From assembly GCA_949289005.1 (NCBI GenBank), contig CASEMQ010000038.1:1-64000 (forward strand): a DNA stretch of 64,000 nucleotides, read 5' to 3'. This DNA is from an uncultured Lentisphaeraceae bacterium. GTDB taxonomy: Bacteria > Verrucomicrobiota > Kiritimatiellia > RFP12 > DVOR01. A model generated the notes under the pieces. It worked only from the letters and a program-made list of their open reading frames with translations. It was not told the origin of the DNA and did not search any database. A program made the position numbers and the translations under genes. Below, piece by piece: positions 42,266 to 52,205 of this stretch. Within the stretch, counting starts at the first letter, position 1; every line of letters starts with the position of its first letter.

Positions 42266-43641
42266 GCAGCATTCTGATCGTGGACGACGACAAGGCCACG
42301 CGCGACGGTCTTGCCCTGGCCTTGCGCGGGGAGCATGACGTGCTGACGGCGGCCGACGCCGAGACCGCGCTGCGCACGCTGACCGGCAGGCCCGTGGATT
42401 TGGTGCTGACCGACCTGCGCATGCCGGGGCGCGACGGGCTGACCTTGCTGCGCGACATCATGGCCTCGCACCCGGGGTTGCCCGTCATTCTCCTCTCGGC
42501 CTACGGCTCGGTGGAGAGCGCCGTGGAAGCCATGCGCGACGGCGCCTACGACTTCCTTACCAAGCCGGTCAACCTCGACCATCTGGACCTGGTCGTCCGC
42601 CGCGCCCTGCGCCAGAAGAACCTTGAGCGCCAGAACGCCCGTCTGCGCACGCAGCTGGCCGGGCGATCGGCCCTCGACCGCCTCATTGGCTCGTCCGAGG
42701 CGATGACCGCCATCCGCGAGCGCATCGAGCAGGTGGCGCCCACGCCGGCCACCGTGCTCATCCAAGGGCCCAGCGGCACGGGCAAGGAACTTGTGGCGCG
42801 CGCGCTCCACGCGCTCAGCCCCCGCGCGAACAAGCCGTTCGTGGCCGTCCATTGCGCCGCGTTGGCGCCGTCGTTGCTGGAGAGCGAACTCTTCGGCCAC
42901 GTGAAGGGCGCCTTCACGGGCGCGAACGAGGACCGCAAGGGGCGCTTCGAGATCGCCGACGGGGGCACGCTCTTCCTGGACGAAATCTCGGAAATCGACC
43001 TGGCCACGCAGGTGAAACTGTTGCGCGTGCTGGAGACGCGCACCGTCGAGCCGGTGGGCTCCGCGACGCCCGTGCCCGTGGACATTCGCCTGGTGGCGGC
43101 CACCAACCGCAACCTCCGCGACTGGGTGGCCCAAGGCAAGTTCCGCGAGGATCTCTTCTTCCGTCTGAACGTGGTGGACATCAATCTGCCGCCCCTACGC
43201 GCGCGCCAAGGCGACCTGCCGCAACTCTGCGATGCCTTTGTGCGCGAGTACAACCCGCAGTTGGGGCGCAGCATCCTGGGCATCGAGCCCGAGGCCATGG
43301 CCGCGCTCGCGGCCTATCCGTGGCCCGGCAACGTGCGCGAGTTGCGCAACGTCATCGAACGCATGATGGTGCTCGCGCACGGCGACCGCCTCACCCTCGC
43401 CGACGTGCCCCCGGAAATCCGCGCCGCGCCGCCGCCCCCTGCCGCGCCCGCCACGCCGGATACCACGGGCGCGGCAGGGGGCGCGCCCGACGAGCCCGTG
43501 GAGCCCGAGGAGGCCACGCGCATCCGCCGCGCCCTCGCCGAGACCAAAGGCAACCGCACGGCGGCCTCCAAGCGCCTGGGCATTCCCCTGCGAACCCTTT
43601 ATCGCCGCCTCAAAGCCTATGGATTGGAGGATGCAAAATGA
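42262..43641 (+). CDS. NtrC-family sigma-54-dependent response regulator
   Basis: 459 residues. The receiver domain has the phospho-accepting Asp51 (LVLTDLRMPG). The AAA+ domain has Walker A GPSGTGKELVAR, the sigma-54 contact loop GAFTGA (in ELFGHVKGAFTGANED), Walker B GGTLFLDEISEID and the R-finger region. A Fis-type HTH closes the protein (GNRTAASKRLGIPLRTLYRR). The ATGA overlap couples it to the kinase. It requires RpoN, whose gene is not in this window. Confidence 0.95.
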   Translation: MSSILIVDDDKATRDGLALALRGEHDVLTAADAETALRTLTGRPVDLVLTDLRMPGRDGLTLLRDIMASHPGLPVILLSAYGSVESAVEAMRDGAYDFLTKPVNLDHLDLVVRRALRQKNLERQNARLRTQLAGRSALDRLIGSSEAMTAIRERIEQVAPTPATVLIQGPSGTGKELVARALHALSPRANKPFVAVHCAALAPSLLESELFGHVKGAFTGANEDRKGRFEIADGGTLFLDEISEIDLATQVKLLRVLETRTVEPVGSATPVPVDIRLVAATNRNLRDWVAQGKFREDLFFRLNVVDINLPPLRARQGDLPQLCDAFVREYNPQLGRSILGIEPEAMAALAAYPWPGNVRELRNVIERMMVLAHGDRLTLADVPPEIRAAPPPPAAPATPDTTGAAGGAPDEPVEPEEATRIRRALAETKGNRTAASKRLGIPLRTLYRRLKAYGLEDAK

Positions 43642-44390
43642 CACTTCCCGCCCGCCTTGTCGCCTTCGCCCTCCTCGCGGCCGCCCCGCTCGCGGCCGCG
43701 CCCGAGCCGCCCGCCGACGCGACCGAGCCTTCCGCGGCCTTGCCGGCGGGGTTTTACCCGCCGCCCGCCGACGCGACCGCCCAAGGCGAAGGGCTTTGCC
43801 CCGACTGCGAGGGCAAGGGCAAGCGCGAAGTCGCGAGCGCCATCGATTCCGGCGAGAACGGCACCTCGCTCACGCGCCCCTGCCCCCGGTGCGGCGGCCG
43901 CGGCCGATGCGTGCGCCCCCTGACGCCGGACGAACGCCAGGATCTCCAGCGCCGGCGCCTCAACGCCTACGAGCGGGAGCAACGCGCCGCGCGCCGCGTC
44001 CCGGTCGGCGCCGGCTTCATGGACATCGAGGCCGAGCGCGCGCTTGACCCGGCGGCGCGGGCCTCGCTCGCCGCGCGTTTCCCCAAGCGGTGCCGCACCT
44101 GCCTCGGCCTCGGCAAGGATTCCTGCCGCAAGTGCAAGGGGCTGGGCAAGATCGCGCGCCGCGAGCGCGTCGAGGAGAAGGATGGCTCGTCGCGTTACGA
44201 GGAGGTGCGCGAGGCCTGCGCCTCGTGCGGCGGCACCGGCGCCCAGCCCTGCCGCCGGTGCGACGGCTCCGGCCTCGCCAAGGTTTGCTCGCGGTGCAAC
44301 GGGCTCGGCACCGTCGAGGTCGAGGCCAAGCGCGACACGCCCGCCCACACCGAGCGCTGCCGTTCCTGCAAGGGCGACGGCCGCCGTTGA
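43638..44390 (+). CDS. Secreted cysteine-rich protein with eight DnaJ-type CxxCxGxG-like motifs
   Basis: 250 residues. A Sec signal (MTLPARLVAFALLAAAPLAAA) is followed by eight zinc-finger motifs: CPDCEGKG, CPRCGGRG, CRTCLGLG, CRKCKGLG, CASCGGTG, CRRCDGSG, CSRCNGLG and CRSCKGDG, probably four paired zinc sites. No J-domain or peptide-binding domain is present. A charged spacer (about 90-140) separates motifs 2 and 3. It is translationally coupled (ATGA) to the NtrC-type regulator. An extracytoplasmic redox, zinc or unfolded-protein role is possible but unproven. Confidence 0.8.
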   Translation: MTLPARLVAFALLAAAPLAAAPEPPADATEPSAALPAGFYPPPADATAQGEGLCPDCEGKGKREVASAIDSGENGTSLTRPCPRCGGRGRCVRPLTPDERQDLQRRRLNAYEREQRAARRVPVGAGFMDIEAERALDPAARASLAARFPKRCRTCLGLGKDSCRKCKGLGKIARRERVEEKDGSSRYEEVREACASCGGTGAQPCRRCDGSGLAKVCSRCNGLGTVEVEAKRDTPAHTERCRSCKGDGRR

Positions 44391-44420
44391 GGCCGCAGGG
44401 CAAGGCAGGGGCAAGGCGAC

Positions 44421-45197
44421 ATGGACGAACGCGAACTTAAAGCCTGGCGCGACACCTACCGGAGGCTGACGGACTTGGACCGTGGCTGGGGCAAACCGCG
44501 TTTCCGGGCCGCCGCCATCGCGGACCTGGCGCGCTTCTTGCGCGAGCGTTGCGCCGACGTGCCGCACCTGGGCGTGCTCGCGCGGTTGGCGCGCCCGGCC
44601 ATGACGCGCCAGGACCTCTTCGCGCTCCTGGTGCCCTGCGAGCGGGTGCTGACGCGTGTCACGATGACGGACGTGGAAATCCTGGCCGACGATTTGCCGG
44701 GGGACGCGCCCGCGCCCGCGCCGCCCCTGCCGCTGACGGTGATCGCCGACAACTTTCGCTCGGCCATCAACGTGGGCACGCTCTTCCGCGTCTGCGACTG
44801 CTTTGGCGTGGGGGAGGCCGTGCTCTGCGGCTACACGCCCGCGCCCGACGATGGCCGCGCCCGGCGCGCGGCGCTCGGCGCGGAGGCCTGGGTGCCCTGG
44901 CGCCGCGCCACGCGCACGCTCGATGCCGTGCGCGACCTCCAGCGCCAAGGGCGCCCCGTGATCGCCTTGGAGACGGTGCCGGACGCGCCCGCGCTGGAGA
45001 CCTGGCGGTGGCGTTTTCCCTGCGCCGTGGCGCTCGGCAGTGAACGGTTCGGGCTCGACCCGGACGTGGTGCGCGCTTGCGACGCGGTGCTACGCATCCC
45101 GCTCTACGGCCACAAGAACTCCCTGAACGTGGTGATGGCCTTCACGCTCGTGGCCCACGCCGCGCGACTCGCTTTCGAGGACTCCCGCCATGACTGA
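44421..45197 (+). CDS. TrmH/SpoU family RNA 2'-O-methyltransferase
   Basis: 258 residues. Residues 1-90 are a helical N-terminal region. The SPOUT domain follows with IADNFRSAINVGTLFRVCDC (motif 1), ALGSERFGLDPDVV (motif 2) and RIPLYGHKNSLNVVMAF (motif 3). It uses SAM to 2'-O-methylate rRNA or tRNA; the exact target is unclear. Its end overlaps the hydF start by eight bases. Confidence 0.85.
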   Translation: MDERELKAWRDTYRRLTDLDRGWGKPRFRAAAIADLARFLRERCADVPHLGVLARLARPAMTRQDLFALLVPCERVLTRVTMTDVEILADDLPGDAPAPAPPLPLTVIADNFRSAINVGTLFRVCDCFGVGEAVLCGYTPAPDDGRARRAALGAEAWVPWRRATRTLDAVRDLQRQGRPVIALETVPDAPALETWRWRFPCAVALGSERFGLDPDVVRACDAVLRIPLYGHKNSLNVVMAFTLVAHAARLAFEDSRHD

Positions 45198-46389
45198 CCC
45201 CACCCCCAAGACGCTCCGGCTGACCATCGCGCTCGTCGGCCGCGCCAACGTCGGCAAATCCACCCTGCTCAACCGGCTGGCCGGCCAAGCGGTGGCCATC
45301 GTCTCCCCCCAGGCCGGCACCACCACCGACGTCGTGGAAAAGGCCATGGAACTCCCGCCCGTCGGCCCCGTGCTCTGGCTCGACACCGGCGGCTGGGACG
45401 ACCCCACCGCCCTCGGCGCCGCGCGCCGCGACCGCACCGACCAAGCCATCGCCCGCGCCGACATAATCCTGGGCGTGGCCGCCGACGACGGCCGCCCGCC
45501 GGATCCCGACCTGCTGGCCGTGGCGCGCACCACCCGCAAGCCCCTGCTCATCGTCGTCACCCAGACCGACCGCCACCCGCCGCGCGAAGTATTCCTGGAG
45601 GCGCTCCGCGCACCGGGCGCGCCCGTGGTGGTGGCCCCGGAGGGGCGCGATGCCCTGTTGGCCGCGATCAAGCCCGCGCTCAAGGCGCTCCTGCCCGCGG
45701 CCTTCGTGGCGCCGCCCGCCCCGCTCGATGGCCTCGTCCCGCCCGGCGGCACGGTGCTGCAAATCATCCCCATCGATTCCCAGGCGCCCAAGGGCCGCAT
45801 CATCCTGCCGCAGGTCAACGTCTTGCGCAACGCGCTCGACCGCGATTACCTCTCCGTGGTCGTCACCGAGCGGCGCATCGCCGAGGCCGCCCGCCGTCTG
45901 CGCCCCGACCTGGCCGTCTGCGATTCCCAAGTGGTCCGCCGCATGATCGCCGAGCTGCCGCCCGATGTCCCCGCCACCACCTATTCCATTCTCCTGGCGC
46001 GCCTGAAGGGCGACCTGCCCGTGCTCGCCGCCGGCGCCGCCGCCATCCGCCGCCTGCGCGACGGCGACACCGTGCTCATCGCCGAGGCCTGCACCCATCA
46101 TGCCGCGGACGAGGACATCGGCCGCGTCAAAATCCCCGCATGGATCCGCCAGCGCACCGGCAAAACCCTCGCCTTCGAGGTCGCCTCCGGCAAGGACTTC
46201 CCCAAGGACCTCTCGCGCTACGCCCTCATCGTCCACTGCGGCGGCTGCATGATCAACCGCGCCTTCATGTGCTGGCGTATCGACCAGGCCCGCGCCGCCG
46301 GCGTGCCCATCACCAACTACGGCGTCGCCATCGCCGAGACCCAAGGCGTGCTCGACCGCGTCCTCGCGCCCTTCGGGCTCACGCCATGA
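45190..46389 (+). CDS. hydF: [FeFe]-hydrogenase H-cluster maturation GTPase HydF
   Basis: 399 residues. The GTPase domain has the P-loop ALVGRANVGKSTLLNRL, switch segments AGTTTD and WLDTGGWDD, and NKxD-like TQTD. The dimerisation and cluster domains follow, with the [4Fe-4S] ligands CTHH (in AEACTHHAADEDIGR) and HCGGC (in IVHCGGCMINR). HydF is the scaffold that delivers the 2Fe subcluster to HydA, so the organism almost certainly has an [FeFe]-hydrogenase and is anaerobic. hydE, hydG and hydA are not in the window. Confidence 0.94.
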   Translation: MTDPTPKTLRLTIALVGRANVGKSTLLNRLAGQAVAIVSPQAGTTTDVVEKAMELPPVGPVLWLDTGGWDDPTALGAARRDRTDQAIARADIILGVAADDGRPPDPDLLAVARTTRKPLLIVVTQTDRHPPREVFLEALRAPGAPVVVAPEGRDALLAAIKPALKALLPAAFVAPPAPLDGLVPPGGTVLQIIPIDSQAPKGRIILPQVNVLRNALDRDYLSVVVTERRIAEAARRLRPDLAVCDSQVVRRMIAELPPDVPATTYSILLARLKGDLPVLAAGAAAIRRLRDGDTVLIAEACTHHAADEDIGRVKIPAWIRQRTGKTLAFEVASGKDFPKDLSRYALIVHCGGCMINRAFMCWRIDQARAAGVPITNYGVAIAETQGVLDRVLAPFGLTP

Positions 46390-46916
46390 CGATGCGCCCA
46401 TGCCCCGCCGAGCACCCCCGCCTGCCCCGCGGCGTCCCCTGGATGGCCCTCGGCAACCTTGAACTCCTCGACACGCCGCGCATCGAGCCCGTCATCCTCT
46501 CCCGCGCGCTCGCCCCCGATGCGTTGGGGCAGGCCATCGCGCGCCTGCTCGCGGCCGCCCGCGCGGGCGCCGCCTTTGTCGGCGGCTTCGTCTCCCTGGG
46601 CGAATGTGCCGCCGCCCGCCGCCTGGCCGCGGAGGTGCCCGAAGCACCCATCGTCCGCCTGCTCACGCACCCCATCGCCCGTTACCGCCCCAACCCCACC
46701 GCCGCCGCGCGCATCGCCGCCGGCCGCACGCTCATTCTCTCCGGTCACCCGCGGGGCGATGGCCGCCTCACGCGCGCCGCCTGCGTCGCCAACAACCGCT
46801 GGGCGCTCGCCATCGCCGGCCGCGCCCCCGAAGACGCCACCCCCGCGCCACTGCCGTTGGCCGAACGCGCCCACCCCGCGCCGGATGCCGGCGACCCTGC
46901 CGCGATTTTCCTCTGA
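46386..46916 (+). CDS. DprA-like (SLOG/Rossmann) hypothetical protein
   Basis: 176 residues, ATGA-coupled to hydF. The pattern MALGNLELLDTPRIEPVILSRAL ... GAAFVGGFVSLGECAAARRL ... AAGRTLILSGHPRG ... CVANNRWALAIAG resembles the SLOG fold of DprA: strand-loop, GGF nucleotide loop, a late Ser-Gly turn, and the NNR...IAG segment. The usual N-terminal SAM-like helices and C-terminal wHTH of DprA are absent. A nucleotide- or DNA-binding role is inferred; a link to hydrogenase maturation is only positional. Confidence 0.6.
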   Translation: MTMRPCPAEHPRLPRGVPWMALGNLELLDTPRIEPVILSRALAPDALGQAIARLLAAARAGAAFVGGFVSLGECAAARRLAAEVPEAPIVRLLTHPIARYRPNPTAAARIAAGRTLILSGHPRGDGRLTRAACVANNRWALAIAGRAPEDATPAPLPLAERAHPAPDAGDPAAIFL

Positions 46917-46945
46917 AGCCCCCCACCCCGCAACGAAAGCCTGCC

Positions 46946-47158
46946 ATGGACGACCTTGAACGCCGCATCGTCAACCTCGAATCCATCATCGCCGAGCAAG
47001 ACCGCCTCCTCGAAGCCCTCAATGCCGAGATACTCCGCCTCAACCGCCTCCACGAGACCCTCACCGCCCGCCTGCAGGCCCACGAGGCCCGCCACGAGGC
47101 CGACGCCGCCCCCCTCATCACCCCCCTCCCCGAAGAACCACCGCCACCCCACTACTGA
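46946..47158 (+). CDS. slyX: SlyX family small coiled-coil protein
   Basis: 70 residues: a single coiled coil (about 1-50, LERRIVNLESIIAEQDRLLE...) followed by a Pro-rich tail ending PPPPHY, typical of SlyX. Its function is unknown in any species. It is the last gene of the unit started by the histidine kinase. Confidence 0.8.
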   Translation: MDDLERRIVNLESIIAEQDRLLEALNAEILRLNRLHETLTARLQAHEARHEADAAPLITPLPEEPPPPHY

Positions 47159-47321
47159 GCCCTCGCACCGGGCGGGATGCCCCGTTCGCCATTTCCGCCC
47201 GTGTCCAAGCTTTGGCGTAACGTCATTTCATTTTGTCCACGCAGCCATTCCTAAAGGCGTGGCCCAAGTCGCCTCCTTCGGTTCAGTTTGCCATGACACA
47301 TCACGCCCTTTTGGGGGGTGG

Positions 47322-47350
47322 TTGCGTGGAGGGCGGGATTGTGGCATACT
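47322..47350 (+). promoter_or_regulatory. Promoter of argJBD
   Basis: TTGCGT (47322-47327), 17-base spacer, TGG-CATACT (-10 at 47345-47350), 33 bases before the start. I see no obvious ArgR box in the 225-base intergenic region. Confidence 0.6.
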
Positions 47351-47383
47351 TTGCGCGTTTATCCATAGAAGGAGCAGGCAGTG

Positions 47384-48604
47384 ATGGCTGAAGGGACAGT
47401 CTTGGAAGGCGGCGTGACGGCCGCGCCGGGTTTTCGCGCCGCGGGCGTGGAGGCGGGCGTGAAGTACGCCAATCGCCGGGACGTGGCGTTGATCGTGGCG
47501 GATGTGCCGTGCGTGGCGGCGGGGGTCTTCACGACGAACTTGGTGGCGGCTGCGCCGGTGGAGCATGACCGTGCGAAGTTGCGCGGGGGGCGGGCACAGG
47601 CCATCGCAATCAACACGGGTTGCGCAAACGCGTGCACGGGGGCCGCGGGGTTGGAGGCGGCGGAGGCCGTGGCGCAGGCGACGGCGGAGGCGTTGGGGAT
47701 CGACCCGGCGTTGGCATTGGTCTCGAGCACGGGAGTGATCGGGGCACCGTTGCCGACGGGGCGGGTGGTGGCAGGTGTGCGCAAGGCCGCGGCGGCGTTG
47801 AGGCGCGGCCCGGAGGCGGATGAGGCGGCGGCGCGGGCCATCATGACGACGGACACGCGCCCGAAGCGCGCGATGACACGTTGCGTGATCGATGGCAAGA
47901 CGGTGACGCTGGGGGGGATGTGCAAAGGCGCGGGGATGATCGAGCCGCAGATGGCGACGATGTTGGCTTATGTGACGACGGATGCGGCGGTGGACCCGGC
48001 GTGGTTGCGCAAGGCGTTGAAGGCGGCGGCGGACGTGAGCTTCAACCGCGCGGTGGTGGATGGGGATGAGTCGACGAACGACACCCTCATCTGCCTGGCG
48101 AACGGTCTGGCGGGGAATGCGCCGTTGTGCGAGGGCCATCCGGAGGCGGAGGTCTTCCTGGACGCGTTGAAGACGGTGTGCACGGCCCTGGCAAAGCAGA
48201 TCGTGATGGACGGCGAGGGGGTGAGCAAGTTCGTGACGGTGCGGGTGACGGGGGCGCGGACGGATGGGGACGCGCATTTGGTGGCGCGCGCGATCGCGCG
48301 TTCGCCGTTGGTGAAGACGTCGTGGTTCGGGCGGGACCCGAATTGGGGGCGGGTGCTGTGCGCGGCGGGCTATTCCGGCGCGGAGGTGGATGGGGGAACG
48401 GCGCAGGTCCTGTACGCGGGAATCGCGGCCTATGACCGAGGACAGGTGGCGGATGAGGCGACCTTGGCGCGGATCGCGGAGGCGATGCGCGCGCGCGCCT
48501 TTGACGTGGAGGTGCGGCTGGGGTTGGGGCAGGGATCGGACACGGTTTACACCTGCGACCTGACCTTTGAGTATGTGAAGATCAACGCGGAGTACACGAC
48601 ATGA
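47384..48604 (+). CDS. argJ: Bifunctional ornithine acetyltransferase/N-acetylglutamate synthase (ArgJ)
   Basis: 406 residues. Recycles acetyl from N-acetylornithine to glutamate and, in bifunctional forms, also uses acetyl-CoA. Family motifs are FRAAGVEAGVKY, VSSTGVIGAPLP, KGAGMIEPQMATMLAYVTTD with the self-cleavage Ala-Thr bond, and SFNRAVVDGDESTND. GAAGGAG precedes the start; a GTG three bases upstream is an alternative. Presence of argJ means the cyclic, not the linear, arginine pathway. Confidence 0.95.
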   Translation: MAEGTVLEGGVTAAPGFRAAGVEAGVKYANRRDVALIVADVPCVAAGVFTTNLVAAAPVEHDRAKLRGGRAQAIAINTGCANACTGAAGLEAAEAVAQATAEALGIDPALALVSSTGVIGAPLPTGRVVAGVRKAAAALRRGPEADEAAARAIMTTDTRPKRAMTRCVIDGKTVTLGGMCKGAGMIEPQMATMLAYVTTDAAVDPAWLRKALKAAADVSFNRAVVDGDESTNDTLICLANGLAGNAPLCEGHPEAEVFLDALKTVCTALAKQIVMDGEGVSKFVTVRVTGARTDGDAHLVARAIARSPLVKTSWFGRDPNWGRVLCAAGYSGAEVDGGTAQVLYAGIAAYDRGQVADEATLARIAEAMRARAFDVEVRLGLGQGSDTVYTCDLTFEYVKINAEYTT

Positions 48605-49486
48605 CGCCGATGGAGCGTTACATCGAGAAGGCCAACGCGCTCATCGAGGCCGTGCCTTACATCCAGGACTTTCGCGGGAGCACCGTGGTGGTCAAGGTGG
48701 GCGGCAGCGTCATGGAGTCGCCCGAGAATCTGTTGCGCCTGATGAGCGACGTGGCGTTCATGCGGACGGTGGGCATCAAGGTGGTGCTCGTGCATGGCGG
48801 CGGCAAGGCCATCAGCCGCGCGATGGATCGGGCGGGCATCCCGCCGAACTTCGTGCGCGGGCTGCGCGTGACCGACGATCGGGCCATCGAGGTGGTGGAG
48901 GATGTGATCAAGCACGAGGTGAACGCGAATCTCCTGCGCCTGCTCAACGGCAATTTCCATGTGTTGGCGCGCCCGCTCCACGGCGATTGGATCCTGACCG
49001 TGCGTAAGGAGACGGGGGTGGACCCGGAGACGGGGGCAACGTTGGATTGGGGGTTCGTGGGCGTCCCGGTGAAGGTCAAGGCGGCGGCCGTCACGGAGAT
49101 GACGGACGCGGGGGTCATCCCCGTCATCACGCCGTTGGGGTTGGGTGAGGAGGACGGCCAACTCTACAACGTGAACGCCGACGTCGCGGCCGTCGCCATC
49201 GCCAAGGCGTTGCGCGTGCGCAAGCTCGTTTTCATCTCGGATGTCCCCGGGCTTCTGCGGGACGTCTCGGAGCCCGACTCCCTTATCTCCACCCTGCGCC
49301 TCGGCAACGTGCGCAGACTGAAGGAGGAAGGGGTCATCAGCGGGGGCATGTTGCCCAAGATCGACAGTTGCGTGGAGGCCATCGAGGCCGGCGTCCAGCG
49401 CGTCCACCTCGTCGATGGGCGCATGCCGCACTCGCTGCTCCTCGAGATTTTCACCAAACAAGGCGTAGGAACGGAGATCAAAGCCG

Positions 49487-49494
<8 letters not shown>
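48601..49494 (+). CDS. argB: Acetylglutamate kinase (ArgB)
   Basis: 297 residues of the amino-acid kinase fold: VVVKVGGSVMESPENLLR, VLVHGGGKAIS, NVNADVAAVAIAKAL, KLVFISDVPGLL and GGMLPKIDSCVEAIEAGV. The longer N-terminal helix (MTPMERYIEKANALIEAVPYI) is typical of arginine-inhibitable hexameric enzymes, so feedback inhibition by arginine is likely. Four-base overlap with argJ. Confidence 0.96.
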
Positions 49495-50686
<1,192 letters not shown>

Positions 50687-50720
50687 CCCTTTGCACACAA
50701 ACCCCAACCCCACAAACAAA

Positions 50721-50766
50721 AAGCCGCAATGTCGGCTTCCGCCCTCCCCCAAGGGCGGTTTTTTTT
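50721..50766 (+). terminator. Intrinsic terminator after argD
   Basis: Hairpin AAGCCG/CGGCTT (50721-50738) is followed at once by a second hairpin CCGCCC/GGGCGG (50739-50758) and eight T. Confidence 0.9.
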
Positions 50767-50882
50767 GCCGAGCGAACGCTGGGCGGGGCCCCACGCCTTG
50801 ATTTCGACAGACTTCCGGCGATGCTTTGGGGAAAAGCTCGGCCCCACCCGTCGCCCCGCAGGGGCGCCCTGTTTTCTGTTCA

Positions 50883-50911
50883 CTGTCCTCTGTCCACTCA
50901 TTTGCTATAAT
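50883..50911 (+). promoter_or_regulatory. Promoter of the oxidoreductase-metG-panC unit
   Basis: CTGTCC (50883-50888), 17-base spacer, TGC-TATAAT (-10 at 50906-50911), 31 bases before the start codon. Confidence 0.65.
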
Positions 50912-50941
50912 GGCGCGGTTTTAGCGAGAGGATTGCGCGAG

Positions 50942-52189
50942 ATGGATTGGCCGATTCGGATGGTGATTTTGGGCGCGGGCGACCGCGGGCGGACGTATGC
51001 GTCGTATGCGGAGGCATATCCGGGGCGCGCGCGGGTGGTGGGCGTGGCGGACATCGATCCCGCGGCGGCGCGGGCGGTGGCGGCGAGGCATGGCCTGCCG
51101 CCCGGGGCGGTGTGGGGCGATTGGCATGAGGCGGTGGCGGCGCGGCCGGATTGCGACGTGATGGTGATTGCCATGCCGGACGCGATCCATGTGGAGCCGG
51201 CGTCGGCATGTCTGGACGCGGGCTATCATCTGCTTTTGGAAAAGCCGATGGCGCGGCGGTGGGCGGCGTGCGAGGCGTTGGCGGCGAAGGTGCGCGAGAA
51301 GGGCGACCGGCTGGTGATGGTGGGGCACGTGTTGCGCTACACGGTCTATTTCCGCAAGATCCATGATTTGCTGGCGGCGGGCGCGATTGGCGACGTGGTG
51401 AGCATCCAGCACATCGAGCAGGTGGGCTACATGCACGCGGCGCACAGTTTCTGCCGGGGCAATTGGGGCAACACGGAGCGGGCGACGCCGATGATTTTGC
51501 AGAAGTGTTGCCATGACTTCGATCAGTTCGTCTGGTGGCTGGGCGGGCGCAGGTGCACGGGGGTGAGCAGCTTCGGGGGGACGGCGCTCTTCAACGCGGC
51601 GCACCGGCCGGCCGGCGCGGCGGCGCGGTGCCTGGATTGCCCGGCGGCCATCGAGCGCACGTGCCCCTTCTCGGCCAAGAAGATTTACCTGGAGCGGCAG
51701 GATTGGCGATATCCTTTCGTGGACAAAAGCGATGCGGCGATGGAGCGGATGCTCCGCGAGGGGCCGTATGGCCGGTGCGTCTACGCGTGCGACAACGACG
51801 CGGTGGATCACCAAATCGTGAACCTGCGTTTCGAGGGCGGCGTGTCGGTGGCGCACCAGATGGAGAGCTTCACCTACGCGGGAGGGCGCCACACCAAGAT
51901 TTTCGGCACGCGCGGCGAAATCGTCGGCGACGGCCGCCACCTGACCATCCATCACTTTGACACGCGCACGACGGAACTGTGGGACGCCGCGCTCGAGGCA
52001 GGGCTCGCGCAAGGCTCGGGGCACGGCGGCGGCGACTATGGCCTGATGGATGAGCTGACGCGCCTGTTGCGCGAGGGAGACCCGGCGACCTTCCCGGGCA
52101 TCTTCGAAGCATCGCTGGAGAGCCACCGCATCGCCTTCGCCGCGGAGGCCAGCCGCGAGGCCGACGGCGCGCTCATGCTCGCGGAGTGA
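50942..52189 (+). CDS. Gfo/Idh/MocA family NAD(P)-dependent oxidoreductase
   Basis: 415 residues. The N-terminal Rossmann fold has [17 protein letters not shown] and [16 protein letters not shown], followed by the family motif [12 protein letters not shown] (catalytic EKP Lys). The C-terminal domain has [18 protein letters not shown], and a four-cysteine stretch ([14 protein letters not shown]) that may bind a metal, as in a subgroup of sugar oxidoreductases. It probably oxidises or isomerises a sugar or cyclitol; substrate unknown. The ATG at 50942 follows GAGAGGA. Confidence 0.87.
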   Translation: MDWPIRMVILGAGDRGRTYASYAEAYPGRARVVGVADIDPAAARAVAARHGLPPGAVWGDWHEAVAARPDCDVMVIAMPDAIHVEPASACLDAGYHLLLEKPMARRWAACEALAAKVREKGDRLVMVGHVLRYTVYFRKIHDLLAAGAIGDVVSIQHIEQVGYMHAAHSFCRGNWGNTERATPMILQKCCHDFDQFVWWLGGRRCTGVSSFGGTALFNAAHRPAGAAARCLDCPAAIERTCPFSAKKIYLERQDWRYPFVDKSDAAMERMLREGPYGRCVYACDNDAVDHQIVNLRFEGGVSVAHQMESFTYAGGRHTKIFGTRGEIVGDGRHLTIHHFDTRTTELWDAALEAGLAQGSGHGGGDYGLMDELTRLLREGDPATFPGIFEASLESHRIAFAAEASREADGALMLAE

Positions 52190-52205
52190 GAAAGGAACGG
52201 CACTC

